Shown: positions 33,337-45,957, numbered from the stretch's first letter. The stretch: DNA of 64,000 nt from Vitellaria paradoxa (GCA_019916065.1 CM034244.1:27334471-27398470), one strand, 5' to 3'. Notes: a model not told the origin generated them from the sequence alone. Program-made: numbers and translations.

Positions 33337-34512
33337 TTTTCAAAAATAAAAGAAGCATAGGAGTTCATTATTTGTTTTGAAGATATTTTATGCCTTCTAT
33401 TTCCTTATATGTGCATCAATCATTCAGTCAAATAAATTTGTAATGGATTAAAAATTTGTATTTCCATTTAAATTGAAAAGAAGTGTTTTGGTGAATTTTG
33501 CCATAATTTTAAAGTGCTTCTTTAAACACTTGACCGATTTTGCATATATCTTTTTCTCCTTGATCTTGAATTACTGTTTGATGTGTTTAAAAAACGTTGA
33601 AGAGAAAAAAAAAAAGAATATATATCCTGTCTTGAAAAGGGCTACCAGTGGGATCAGTGAGAAGCCCTTAATGACTCGTTGCTTATTAAGGAAAAAGCTA
33701 CCTACCCATAAACGTGTGAAAGCCGTTAGGACCTTGAAAGGGATATACATGAAGAATTGCGGTAAAAAAAAATTGCAACTAGATTTAAAAAAAAAAAAAG
33801 AGAATTGCGGCTAAAATAAAAGAGAGAGAGAGAGAGAGAAAAGGAGAATTGTGGTTGGTAAAGAAAAAAATGTTGAATAATTTGCTCTCAATTCATTTGG
33901 TAGATCAAAGGTAATATCTTGATCTAGTGATTTATTGAGGGGGAGCATATATGTTTGATTAGTCATAATTTCACACGCGCACAAGCATTTTCTTTTAATT
34001 TTATGGCTTAATTCATCTCATGACGCAGACTTGGAGATTTATTTGAAAAGATAAATTTTAGTTTATTTAAATTTATAAGAACTGGGTGATAGGTTTCCGT
34101 ATTTGGACATAGGTGAATTAAAATTTCTTTGATCCATTTTGTGAACTTTTCTATCAATTTTTAGAATTTTTCTATAAATATATTTGAATTTTTTTGTGCA
34201 CAAAATCTACCCTACAAGAATTTCCAAGAGAGATTCACATGGAAGGTGTTGGTTTTTTTTTTATACATTTTCCTTTTTTATTATTTGAGAGCTTGTCAAT
34301 TCATATAAAAAAGGGGAGTAGAAAATTTCAAATTTTATAATTTTATCATTTGTGGTCCTATGATCTTGGAACTTGAATTTGGAAATTAAACTTGAATGTT
34401 GTTTTAAAATTTAATTTTTGCCATATGATGCCTTGATGTGTTTGCTCAAGTGTTGCAGATTTTATTTTGAAATTTAATTTAAATTTTGATATGGAATTGC
34501 CAAGGGGGAGAT
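33337..34512 (+). other. Non-coding interior and polypurine tract of the copia element
   Basis: No pol sequence is visible. Two purine-rich sites occur: ATTGAGGGGGAGCAT (about 33936) and, directly before the 3' LTR, CCAAGGGGGAGAT (34500-34512), the likely true PPT. A GA microsatellite lies at 33820-33840. A 113-codon open frame at 33473 ends in low-complexity lysine-rich sequence and has no recognised domain. Confidence 0.75.
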
Positions 34513-36953
34513 TGTAAGATTTTTTTAGTGGCAAATCCATACAAAATCTTAAATTAAATATGGTAGGTTTGAACATTTCTTAAATTGAAGAGAGAAGAAG
34601 ATTTGCATATTTCCTAAATTGAAGATTTTTCAAATTGGCAAATTTTCAAAAGGTCACAATCACAATATTGCAATCCAAGTCCAATTAGGTGTGAAAAAGA
34701 AGACTGCACAGATTAGGAAACACGCAGAAAAATCCAGTGTATCTAGCAGGAAGCATGCAGGGAGCGTGTAGCTGCACCACATGGCACTGGGAGCCCGCAG
34801 GATGCACGCAGGTTCGACCTTTTGGCAGTAGACCTCGTAGGGAACGCGCTGGGAAATTGGTTTGACTTATAGAAAATTTTGTTTCTGTTTAGGAAATATG
34901 TTTATATATTTGAGTCCTAATTGGAATTGAATTTTGTAAGTCTATATATATGCACCCAAGCTTAATGTACAATTGAAACAATTAAAAAAGAGGCACATTA
35001 TAGAGTTTTGTGAGAGAGAGAATTTTTCCTTGTGAGCTTTGTTGTCCTAAATAGCAACACTAGAGGGGGTGAATAGGGTTACTTAAAAATTTTGCAAATA
35101 AAAATTTCAACTCTAAAACAAATAAGTCAAGATGAAATGATAGTTAAATATGAAATGCACAAAAAAAAATTATTCAATATTTGTAAATGAAGAGTGAGTG
35201 CTAGTGTTTGCAATAAATATAAAGAGAAGGGAAGAGAAGCAAACACAATCGATTTATAGTGGTTCGGCTTCAATGTTGCCTACGTCCACTCCTCAAGGCC
35301 TTCCTTGAGATTGCTCCACTATTCTTTGAAGAGTTTATTACACACTAGCTTCTCAAGGTGTTAGAAACCTTTCCCAAGTGATTTTATCCCCAAATCACTC
35401 ACACAAGTCTCTCTTAAAGAAAGTCTCTTGTTTTGGTTCTAACACTTGAACCAAAACCAACAAGAGCTCACCCAACTCTCACAATTTAAAAGGGTTTTAA
35501 ATTTCCCTTTCTTACAACAACAATGATGAGTTTAAAATTCAATCAAATCAAAAAGAACTCTCACAAGTTGAATGTGAAAGATGAAGCACAAGTGTGGAAA
35601 GAAATCACTCTATGTTTGCAATGTTATGGAATTTCTTGTAGCTCTTTGTAAGCACTTCTTTCTTGCCTTCTTCATCCTCCTAAATCTGAGTTTGAGGCTG
35701 TGTTTATGGATGAAAATCTCCAAATGGCCGTTGCTAAGTGAAAAGACACTTTTGCCCTTGAAAGAAATTGAATTTCCTTACTTCCAACGCTGTCTTTCAG
35801 TTTTAGATTTTCTAATATACATTTGTGACCATTTTTTACCCTCATAACGCTCAAATCTGACATTGTCTCAGAATAAAGACTTTGTAGATATATAAGTCAG
35901 CTATCACATGTCAAATTTTGAGCTTCATTCAATGGTTAGATAGTCAGATATGGCTTCTGAACCGAGATCAGCTTCTGATAGCTTTTTCTGACATTCTGAA
36001 TCTGTGTTTCCAATTTAAGCTTCCGTTTTACCATGATACACTTAGAACTAGAAGACACTTAAACTACAAAAGTTGTATCTTTTTGAGTCTTCTTTCCACA
36101 CAACAAAATCAAAATTTTTAAAGCTGTAGAGTATGAGTTATGTCCCAAAAACTAAGACTAGCTAGCTCTAGAATCCAGAACTAAAATCTTTTCTGTAATG
36201 ACTAATATTCCAACTTATTTTTTGATATCTTAACTTCAGATCCACAAACATTTCCCTTCGGTAAAGTTGTAGATATAGAAGTCTAGTTTATTATATTAAA
36301 ATTTCATGAAAATTGAACCGTTGGATCTTAAGATATCATCTATATACTGACATGTGTCTGATTTCTTTGTTTAACCGAGTTAACCTCTAGTTCAAATCTT
36401 TATCTTACTTTGATTTCTATTATTCCCAACTTTGAAATTCCTTTATTCCTTCATCCAAATTATGTGAAAATATCTAAAAACTAATACCAATCTCTTCCAA
36501 ATCTATTATCTTGAATCTATCAAATGAATTATAACATTTCATACAATGTCCATTTGAAAATTAATTGTGAAAATTTAATTCAATGTTTGTTATCATCAAA
36601 ATCAATTATAAAATTAACTGTATAAACCTTAGGCCAAAAAGCTTATAGGTCTTTCTCTTATTTTCTTTATTCTTTGTTGAGTCTGTTCACTTTTTAAGGA
36701 GTTAGAAAGTTTGTTTTTACTTGGTCTAAGTGTGTTGAGAATTCGAGCAAGTGCTTAAAAGAAGTCGTGCCAGGAGTTGTAGAGATTTCGAGTGGGTACT
36801 TGTAACCTAATTATATAGTGGAAGTTTGGGTGGTCTCCGAAATTAGATCTAGAGTTTTGCCTTTACTAGTTGGTAAAGGGTTTCTTCGTTACTAATCTTG
36901 TTTTCGTTATTTCTACGATTGGTTGATTGTTTTGGGTGATTCCAAAATTTTCA
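34513..36953 (+). repeat. 3' LTR of the copia element, split by a solo LTR
   Basis: LTR sequence covers 34513-35039 and 36640-36953, together 836 bp once the duplicated AGCTT is counted once. It starts TGTAAGATTTTTTTAGTGG and ends AAAATTTTCA, followed by the CAACT duplication. Confidence 0.93.
35040..36639. mobile_element. 1600 bp solo LTR inserted in the copia 3' LTR
   Basis: The 5 bp duplication AGCTT (35035-35039 and 36640-36644) brackets exactly 1600 bp. It starts TGTTGTCCTAAATAGCAACA and ends GGCCAAAA. TGTTG...CAACA ends are usual for one group of plant LTRs, and CAAAA is one change from CAACA. AGAGGGGGTGAATAGGGTT near the start and ATAGTGGTTCGGCTT (about 35258) recur in plant LTR families, from general knowledge. 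No coding domain is present. Open frames of 60-88 codons inside it look accidental. Confidence 0.78.
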
Positions 36954-37726
36954 CAACTTGTAAAAATTCCACCTCTCCTCCCAACCAATAGAAATACACC
37001 CCACACACATATATAATACACACTAACATTAAATATATATACATACACACTAGCATGATAATATATAAATATATATATATATGTGTAATAAATAATATAC
37101 CACACTAAATTAAATTAAATTAAAAACATAAATTTAAATTAAATAAAAATCTGAATAAATAAATAAATAAATAGTAAAATCTTGTAGCAAAATATACTTG
37201 AATCCAAAAGTAATAAACTGAAAAATCTCTCAAAACTAAACCTTAAAGCTCTAAAAATTGAATTCTAGATTATTAGAATGTAAAAGTACGGCTCAAGTCC
37301 CGAAACAATGTATTTATATAGTAAAATATAAATCCTAAACTTAAATTTTTAGTGTATAGCAGTCGCAAGTGATCGGATAGCCTGATTGGGCGTCCAGATA
37401 GTAGAGAGAATTATACTCAGGTTCTGTCTTTATTTTTATTTGCCAATTGTTGCCTTGTTGCTGTCTGGATAGAACAATAGAGTGTCCAGACAGCAGGAAC
37501 TTCTTCCTCCTCATCATTATCACTAATTTCAATAACTTCCAGAGTTTCTTTGCATATTGTAATTAGATTGAGTTTAAACATTAAAAATAATTAAATCTCT
37601 CAAAATTAATTAAAAAATGCATGAATTAAGGTCAAATTTGAGATTTGTAATTAAACTTTTCAAGTGTAATCAAGAACTCAAAGATAGTGAACACCTAGTA
37701 TAACCTAACCAGCTTCGTATAGATCG
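36954..37726 (-). repeat. Rest of the minus-strand LTR and a second LTR-like fragment
   Basis: 36954 to about 37200 continues the LTR broken at 30482. From about 37200, minus-strand reading gives CTATATAAATACATTG (37305-37320), a good TATA box, and upstream of it paired words CTGTCTGGACACTC and CTATCCAGACAG (about 37456-37497), a short dyad like that in R1-R3. This may be a second, truncated minus-strand LTR. No gene. Confidence 0.4.
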
Positions 37727-38023
37727 TACACTCTAATCTTTTTTTTTTATTTTTTTTTTTTTGGGTGACCCGGAACCCGGCCGATTTATTACAGTCCTCA
37801 ACGGACCGTGTAGCCGACCGGTAAACCGGGGGCCAACGGACACCCCACAAACCCGCCGAACTGATTAAATCACAAGCTTACGCTTGTGGTGGGTGGCCCT
37901 TGGAATAACTCGACGAGACTGGATTTCACCAACGGAGACTCGAACCCTTGCGGGTTGTCACCTCGGCCCCCCATAATCAGGAGGTCACTCGCTAAGCTAG
38001 GCCCAAGGGTTTACACTCTAATC
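37727..38023 (-). mobile_element. tRNA-derived SINE with 12 bp target duplication
   Basis: The body is 37739-38011, flanked by the perfect 12 bp repeat TACACTCTAATC (37727-37738 and 38012-38023). On the minus strand it starts AAACCCTTGGGCC, has a pol III A box TAGCTTAGCGAG (37988-37999) and B box GGGTTCGAGTCTCC (37934-37947), a G+C-rich body and an A-rich tail (37739-37762). Box spacing of about 40 bp is normal for tRNA-derived promoters. At 273 bp it looks full length. It lies in AT-rich surroundings and stands out by base composition. Confidence 0.93.
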
Positions 38024-39539
38024 CTTGATCCTGACAACAATGTAATTACCTCAATAGGTTCAATACATATCTAATTTCATTCTTACAAAATTAATTTGGT
38101 AACAGGTGAGGTTTGAATAACTTACCAAACCAAAGTTCTTCCGGTCCCTCTTCGGTTCTTTTCTCTTCAATTAGCCAAACTTTTCTCTCTCTCGTCCAAC
38201 ACAGATACATATATTTATGGTATTCTTCAGCACCAAAGCTCCAACAAAAGCCTCCCCCTCTCTCCTAGTCTCATAGCTTGGCTCAGATGAGACAAAAAGT
38301 GGCCAACAAGTGATTGAAAGGACATGGCTTTAGTCTGACACACTACAGAGAAACCCAGGCGCCTGTCTAACTGCCCCGAGTACCTTCTGCACTCTAGTTG
38401 GACAAAAATGGATAGGTTCAAATTTTAGCTCCAATTTTTATATCTTTGTCAATTTAAACCCTTAATTCATCACATTAATCATATTAACATCTTATTACGT
38501 CCTAACATGTAAATGATAGTTAATTTACCTTAACATAAAACTTTGAGTTATTAGAGGTCTTACCTTTCAAAAAAGAAAAGATTATTAGAAGTCTAATCCT
38601 ACAATATCTAGATTTGATCCATATATCCAAATTTGACCTATATTGGAAAAAAAATGAAAAAGCAAAAGAGTAATACGAAGAAGGAAAATTTTTAATTATC
38701 CTAAAAGTTTTCACTAGCAGTGATTCCATAGGTGCCAGAAGTTATATAGTTGCTAGCTATTTAGTTGGTAACCCCAAAGAGGGTCCACCTCAGTGTGTTT
38801 TCTTAGCGATGAACTGAGTTATGGAAAGGGTTTTCTCCCAAGTGTTTTCCAATGGACGAGAGAGAATCGTATTGGAGATTTTTTTTTATTATTAAAACCC
38901 ATTCTCAAAATACATTTTTTAAAAATGAATGCATTTCAAAATTTTGAGATTAAGATTTCCTAAATTTTCTTTTTTTTTTCACTTAATCACATTCTAAAAA
39001 TGCATTTTTTAATCAACAATACTTTACGAATTAAATTGAAATAGACAATATTTCAATATATTTTTTAATATTTTTTATTTTGAAATGTTTTTAAAATTTT
39101 TATTTTTAAATATATTATTTTTAAAAATAATAGATCTAGCGGATCGATGCAGATCCAGATCCATTAGTCAATGAATCTAATGGATCTAGATCCATCCAGT
39201 AATAGATTGAATCGGTCAAATCTAGTCCTATATTTAATGGATCGGATCCGAATCGGATCTAAACTAAATTCAACTCAGTGACAGGCCTAGTTTTATTGCA
39301 ACAATTAATTTTAAATATCATACTGTAAATCCATAAAACAAATAAAAATTAATTCTAAATATTTCGTGACTAAACATATCAAGATATAGATTTGGAAAAA
39401 AAAAAATTGTTTGCTTCATTCTTAATAGTTTATGCATGAAAAAATATACGAATAAAATGTCATAATGAATGCACAATTCTTAATATATGTGTGTGTATGT
39501 GGATTAATGTTGACAAAATTATTATATTTAAGGGCAGAG
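38024..39539. other. LTR-like leader remnant, then AT-rich sequence
   Basis: 38024-38700 on the minus strand shows a TATA-like CCATAAATATATG (about 38207-38219), a GA-rich leader and AGTTATTCAAACC, so it is probably an old LTR piece. 38760-38880 is unclassified. 39130-39292 is rich in GGATC words (AATGGATCTAGATCC and GGATCGGATCCGAATCGGAT) ending GACAGGCCTAG, which looks like one end of a decayed hAT-type MITE. No gene is seen. Confidence 0.4.
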
Positions 39540-42500
39540 TTAGGAATTTTCTTTGACTACAGGCGAGGAAAGTTAGTTTCCTCGCTAATAATAAGGTATA
39601 GGCAAGGAAATATAGGTTTCTCGCTAATAATACTCCACAAATAGCCCACGTTACTTTTTCATTAATTTAAATATATTACATAATTGCCCATATTTACTTT
39701 TAGATATGCATTACATAATTATAATGACATAAAAAGTCCTTATGTAAAAACTTAATTCAGGACATAATTATAATATCATAAATACATCATTTTATAATAT
39801 AAATTATTTTTTACATAATATATATAGAAGGCAACTTACCATTTTTTTAGGTATTTTAATAATTGGGCAGGTAATTACAATATAATTTTTTTTTTCAAAA
39901 AATTCATATATGCAAATGAATTACTTTACTATGGTAAAATTTTTTAATTCTAAGTTTTTTAAAAGAATATTTTTATTATAAAAAATTAAGTTAAGTTTTT
40001 AAAAGAAAAAATACACTAATGGTTTGTTTGGTAAACATGGTTTGTAGATTTAATTTTATGCTAGAAAAGAATATGTTGAAAAACTAAATAAAGCACAAGT
40101 TCCTCATTAACTACAAATCTGAACCAATAGATCAGGGAAGACGGGTAGAGATTTTTATTGATAATTCTAGTTGTAAGAGTAACTCTGACAGTTCAAAGTT
40201 TAACCTAGACTAGTGGCCCGATGACTCTTTTGAGGAGGGTATTCCCTTACCCTCCTATTTCGGCACCCCTCTTTATTCCTCATAGCACCACATCAATTTT
40301 TTGAGGGACAAGGGTGGGATGACATTGACTTATAAATCTTAAAAGGATGAAATGGGCAAAGGTAGATATAGCTATTGAGTGGCCCGATGCACCTACCCCA
40401 GACATTAACATAGAATCCACTCTCGCTACTAAGGATGTAGTACACTCTGACTATGATGACAAGCCACCCCTTGAAGATATCCCTAACTTTAATATTGACA
40501 AAGATATTGAAGAAGATAAGGATATTGAAGAGGACGAGGATATCGAAGAAGACTAGGATATCGATGACGATTCTCTTCCTACTTCTAATGATGACAATGA
40601 GGCCACTAAACCGCTAGAAGTCTTTTTTGATATTATAATGAAATGTTTTGATGAGTATTGTGCTGACATGAGGTAATATCTAAACTTTGTTACATTTTCT
40701 TTCTTATTTTTATTTTAAGTTTTAAACCTTCTATCTTTCTGTAACCATTAATGCATCTAGTTTGGGGAAAAAGTAAGACACATGTTTAGTTCTTACACGA
40801 CTCCTAATCGTGCATCATTCACCCACACACACTATTATTCATGGTTTTTGAACACACTGAGGACAATGTCTATCTTTAGTTGGGAGGTGGGGATGTTTGC
40901 AAAATAACTTTAAATTTTGATATGTCATTATTAAAATTAATAACTACTGCATGTGTTAGTAACTAGCTTAATGGTGGTGTTACTCATAACAATAATAAAT
41001 GGATTGATATCAATTTTGAATAAGGCACTTAATTTAAATTGAGTATAAAATTTTCTAATGCACTAAAAACTTGTCATTTGAGACCATTGAAATGGAAGTG
41101 TGTTAAGGATTTGAGTTCATGAGATTTAATCATTCAAGTATGTCCAGGTGGAGACTTAAAACCATATATTTTGTGAGCTTTTGAGCCTGAGCTTTTGTTC
41201 TTGAGGGTTTTGTACATAATGTTCTATATAATATCTTTCATGTCAATTTTCATGAATAGTTTCATCACATTACTTTGCTTTGGTATTAAATGCACAGGAC
41301 ATACATATATGGATCAATGCCTTTGACAAAGTGTTATTAACCTAGAGAGTGATGTTAGGCCATCTTTGTTACATTTGGAAGCCTACGACTTTTTCTTTGA
41401 TTACATTACTCTTGGAGCCACTTTGAAGCTCTAAATATATATATATATATATATGTATATAATTTTTGAATTCTCTTGTTTTGGCCACATTAGATAACCC
41501 TCCTAACCTTAGTTTGATGGTAAAACCAACCCTTGCATGTCAAGGGACAATTGTGCTAAGGTGTATAAGGGATAAACTTTAAGAAAAAATAATTTAAAAA
41601 AATTTCAATATTTGGTTTTCAAGGAGTCGAAAGGAGAAAAGTTGGGAGTATGTCATTGCACTATCATTATAATCCTTAGACATACATTTTGAATCTTCTT
41701 ATCCTTTATTTGTTTAACCAATACCCCATGGCCAAGCTACAACCTAGTAAAGACCTAATAGATTTTAGGTGAAAGACACTGAAGAGCATGGATCTATTTC
41801 ATATGGTTGATGGTAATTTTCTTATTTATGTATTAATACATTCCATTCATAAAGCTATGCAACACTTTGTATCTTAATTCTTTCAGTCGCTTCATAATTT
41901 GGTTCATTGCACTTATTTGATATTGTATTCTCGCATGAACCATAAAAGTAACCCGTCTCGAGTGATTTCATTTTTTAGTGGATATCTTGGTGAGATTTGA
42001 AGTCAAGGCTGCAACCTTTGAGTATATTTGAAATCTATTTGAATGAATGACATGAATTGGCACACTTGAAATTGGATGGTTGAAAGGTTAGACGAGTTTA
42101 ATGCGCATTGAGAAACTTTATGCAATTTTTGAGTTTTGTTACTTATTTCATATTGAACTTAAATCAGGAGTTGTTGGAGTGAATATTACCACTCATTAAA
42201 CTAATTTAGGAATTTTGGGGGTAGATTCATTGCAAATCCTCATGAGACTTCACTCTTCCACTAGGGAGAACCTAGGGGTTTAAAAAGCTTGTTGCACATT
42301 ATTAAGTACAACCGTGTTTCCAACAAAAATAGAAATAGAATAGCTTTTTATTTTAATAATGTCATTGCTAGGGATTAGCAATGCTTAAATTGAGGGGTGT
42401 GATTACACTTGAAAAGTATAATTACAAATAGAACATAAATCATGCATTTATTTAATTAATTTTAAAGTTTTCAATTATTTTTTATTATTTATGGTTTTTA

Positions 42501-43795
42501 TTTTCAAAGTGCAAGAAAGTGATCAAATTATTAAAATAAGTAGTGATAAAGTCACTGCTATCCGGACACTTTGATGCTCGGTTTGGACAGCAATAAAAAG
42601 ATAGAAGGTAGACAAAGCTAAGGAATAAAATTCGAACTTGAACCTTACTGGTGTCCGGACACCCCTATCGAGCGGTCCGAACACCAGCGACTATAACACA
42701 CGGATTTTTTGGTCTAGGTTTTTAGAGTCGCCTATATATTCTATGTTTTCTTTAGCCGTCAGACACATTTTTTGTTTATTATATTGTTCTATTTCAATTT
42801 TTGAGAATGGAATGCAATTGAGAGACTTTTGTTTGATTTATGGTGCAATTTCAATTTTCCTTGTTCATCGATTCGGCTACAGCTTTACTTTGAAGTACCG
42901 TATTTTTATACTTAGATTTAATGGAAGTTTTATATCTTTTATTCACTATTTTTAATTATTTTCTGTATGATAATACTATACTTGACTAAACCCTTCTTAT
43001 CTTAATTCAACGAATCGAGGAAGGGTGGGACATTAGATCAATCCGATATGTGTAGGGTTGTAGATGTGATATAATAGCATTCATATATAGTTCTAATTTT
43101 TCCTTTCAATCTAATTTTATTTATTATTGAAAAAATTTCAGAGACAAAAACCCTTGATTATATTCATTGGATTGTGAAAAGCAATTTCACCCGGAATTGA
43201 AAGTTGAATCAAGATTTCATTCATTTGATTTCTATTTTGCTTAAATTAATTTGTTCTTCTGGTTTAATATATTGCTAGTTTTAATATTCAAGTAGATTAT
43301 TTACTGTTTTTAATTGATTAAATTATCTTAGCTAAATCTCATCTAATTGGTTTAAGTTATTTGAACGGTTGATTGATTAAAGAATTTTAGAAAAATTATC
43401 CTCTTAATAAGACATTTGAAAATCTTTCATTTTTAAATTGATAAGTAGTTAATTTACAACATTTTAAACTTAGAAACTATTGTATAAGTTCCTTGAGAAT
43501 TCGACCTCGGTCTCACTGAGTAAAAATATGCCGCACATCCTTACATTGGGGAGTAAGTTATAACTGCATTATTTTGGAGGCAGTCACGCCTCGCTGCTCA
43601 CTTTATACTAAAATTTGGCTCAGTTTAGAAATTGGTCCATTTCTTCCAAAATCTTAACAATTAACATTCCTATTGGTTATAATTGATTAAATTAATATAT
43701 TATTACATTTTCAACTAGTTAATAATCATCACTTCATATTAACAGAGGGATCTAGGATATTATAAGAATCTACAACCCCTTAATCCTTAAAAAAA
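39540..43795 (+). repeat. Composite repeat copy R3
   Basis: The left end is truncated within the subterminal repeats (TTTTCTTTGACTACAGGCGA at about 39551). The body follows R1/R2: coding relic (40303-40676), GAGGACAATGTC region (about 40860), LTR-like block (42400-43632), short A run (about 43789). It lacks roughly 200 bp present in R1 and R2 before ATTGGATTGTGAAAAG (about 43166) but has about 24 bp missing from them near 42660. By eye it is the most diverged copy. The T/U/V block follows directly, as after R1. Confidence 0.82.
40303..40676 (+). pseudogene. Acidic polyprotein-tail remnant, copy 3
   Basis: Same protein as at 7545-7925 and 23276-23656. It starts EGQGWDDIDL, has TAA where the others have GAA, then a one-base loss before the ATG at 40347, from which MKWAKVDIAIEWP, PTPDINIESTLATKDV and PPLEDIPNF can be read to a TAG at 40554. 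The tail then continues in the same frame to TAA at 40674. Where copies 1 and 2 carry a stop (third codon after that ATG) this copy keeps TGG, and just upstream it keeps CAA where they have TAG. The three copies are thus broken in different ways, which suggests decay from a coding ancestor. Confidence 0.58.
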
Positions 43796-45620
43796 AAAAT
43801 CATCAATTTAATAACACATACAAAAGCACAAAAACAAAATTAAATATATATACCAATATATAAACGAATATATTTATATTCATGTCAATTGTCACCATGG
43901 TACAATTTTTAATCTAAACAATTTCGGACATATGCCACTTTTTAATCTTCTTGAAGAGGAGTTGAAGTGTTTTTGAAGACCGTTATGAAGACAAAAAAAA
44001 AAAAAATACTAACATTATAATTTTTATAAATTTTTACCAAATTTTGACCATTCTCATTTTCCTTGTATTTATTTTAAAATTCTAGCTTTTTCAAAATTTT
44101 ACCAATTTTTATAAACTTTTGACAACTTGTACTAAAATTTCCCAATTTTTGCCAACGTTCCAGTAACTTTTCTGACTAAAACGGGTTTGATCAAAATTTT
44201 TTAATTATACCAATTAAACATCAAAAAGTGACTGACAAACACGACTTTTATTTTATTTATTTATTTATTCCGTCTTCCAAACCCCACCTAAATTGCAAGA
44301 TATATAACTCCTTATTGACTAATTAAAGACAAATAATTGAAGGACGGCTCTATATTTCCTTATTCAGCTGGTGCACTTTCACATTTTTTTCCATTGTTCA
44401 CCAACCAAATAAATTGAACATATTTTATGTTATAATCATAATGCCCCAGAAAAGAAAAAAAAAAAAAAGAGAGAACTGAAATGAAAAGAAGATTATGAGC
44501 AGAAATTTGTCCTCATGGATGGAGCCAGAGCATGTGAAAAATATTGACTTCCCTTTTTTAATCTCTATCACTTTGTGTAGTAAAAATCGAAGATTGTTAA
44601 AAATATTGATTTCCAGGAACTTTCTATCACCTGTTATGCAGTAAAAATCAAGGATTATGAAAAATATTGATTAATAATTTCTGAACCCTCTATCACCGTC
44701 GGAGCGAGAACACGTTAAATTTTTACGCTCTCAATCATTCTCTGCAGTAATAACAAAAGAATCTAAAAAATATTGACTTGTTTTTTTTTTTTCCTAAGCT
44801 CTCTATCATGTGTGGCCGAAATTTGTTTTCAAGCGCTCTATTCTTTAAGTAGTGTTTAGCTCATTGACAAAAATAAAAAAAAATAATCTTTACTAATTTT
44901 CTCTAAATTTTTTAATTTTTTCCACCAAACATGAGATTAAGTTTTTTAATTTTTTTAATTTTTATCAACTTTCTTCATTTTTTATCAACATCCTCCAATT
45001 TTTATAAATTTATAGAAAAATCCAACTATCAACTAAAGTGTTACTAGTCAAAAAATTGTAAAGTTGACTTTTTTTTTTATACGCTCAAACAACCCTTAAT
45101 GTAGTAAAAACTAAAGATTGAAAAAAGAAATTATTAATTTTTCATTTTTTAATCTCACTATTACTTGCTGTTATATAGTTTGTACTTATATCATGGAGCT
45201 TCCGAAAATTTTAAAAACAGCTCTGTCAAAGAGCTTTTGAATTTTTGTTTACCGAAAATCTTAAAAATAGTTTGAATTAACTTGTATAAAGGGGTTTTGA
45301 AATTTTGAATATAATTTTACTTACATTAAGGAGTTCTTCAACTTTTGAAAAATTTTATATATATTTTAGATTTTTATCAAGAATTCTTAGTTTCTTGAAA
45401 GCTTTAAAGACAGTTAATTAAACTCTTATCAAAGAGTTTAAAAAATAAAAAATAAACCCTTTTTCCTATTTCCCTCTCCTCCACTCCTGAAAAAAAAAAA
45501 ATAAAAAATCTATCAAGACTTGATTCTGGCACAAATTGTTTAGAGTTATTTATTCTCTTCATTAAAGCACCATACTACAATATACATATGTATATAAAAA
45601 TATATATTAACTTGTATAAA
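43796..45620. repeat. Tandem-array blocks T, U3 and V3, second copy
   Basis: Matches 11260-12038 at its start (TGTCACCATGGTACAATTTT, about 43889; U3 44268-44450; V3 44500-45060 with GGAGCCAGAGCATGTGAAAA). The U3/V3 junction ATAATCATAATGCCC (about 44433) is an empty CACTA site. 45100-45620 is AT-rich with no recognised content. Confidence 0.72.
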
Positions 45621-45957
45621 TGGGTCATTTGGTTTGTTTTTTCATTTTCTGTTTTCTATTTTTATTATCTATTTTCTGTTTTGATCTCATTTTTTATTTT
45701 GTATTTTTAAAAATAAGAAAAACAACTCAAAATTCATTTAGTTACTTGTGTTTTTAAAATTTATTTTCGAAAACTGAAAATGAGTTTACACATGAAATAA
45801 AAAATGATAAAAATTCGTTTTGAGAGTTTTTAACAAAAAATAAGGAAAATTTCAAAACAAAGAAAACAAAGTATTTTATGTTTCTTCATTTTAATATTTT
45901 TAAAATATAAAACAAAAACAGAAAATACAAAATATAAAAGTAAACCAAATGCCACCT
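45621..45957. mobile_element. MITE with CATTTGGTTT-type inverted ends
   Basis: Left end TGGGTCATTTGGTTTG and right end, on the minus strand, AGGTGGCATTTGGTTTAC pair over about 16 bp with a few mismatches. The interior is AT-rich without coding capacity. A possible TAAA duplication flanks it (45617-45620, 45958-45961). The paralogous sequence near 53500 (ctatttaaatatttgaatacc) lacks it. Confidence 0.65.

Larger units (their letters stand above)
30483..36953 (+). mobile_element. Ty1/copia LTR retrotransposon with gag but no pol
   Basis: Boundaries are set by the 5 bp target duplication CAACT (30478-30482 and 36954-36958). LTRs of 838 bp (30483-31320) and 836 bp after removing a nested insertion (34513-36953) enclose a 3.2 kb interior. 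The interior has a Met-tRNA-type primer-binding site, a degraded copia gag with two zinc knuckles and a polypurine tract. No protease, integrase, RT or RNase H sequence can be found, so it is a non-autonomous gag-only element, by deletion or by design. In the first 80 bp the two LTRs differ at about seven positions, so insertion is not recent. Confidence 0.93.

Noticed and set aside
33473..33814. 113-codon frame as a possible extra copia gene
   Set aside because: Half is low-complexity A-rich sequence, no domain is recognisable, and it sits in the decayed interior of the element.
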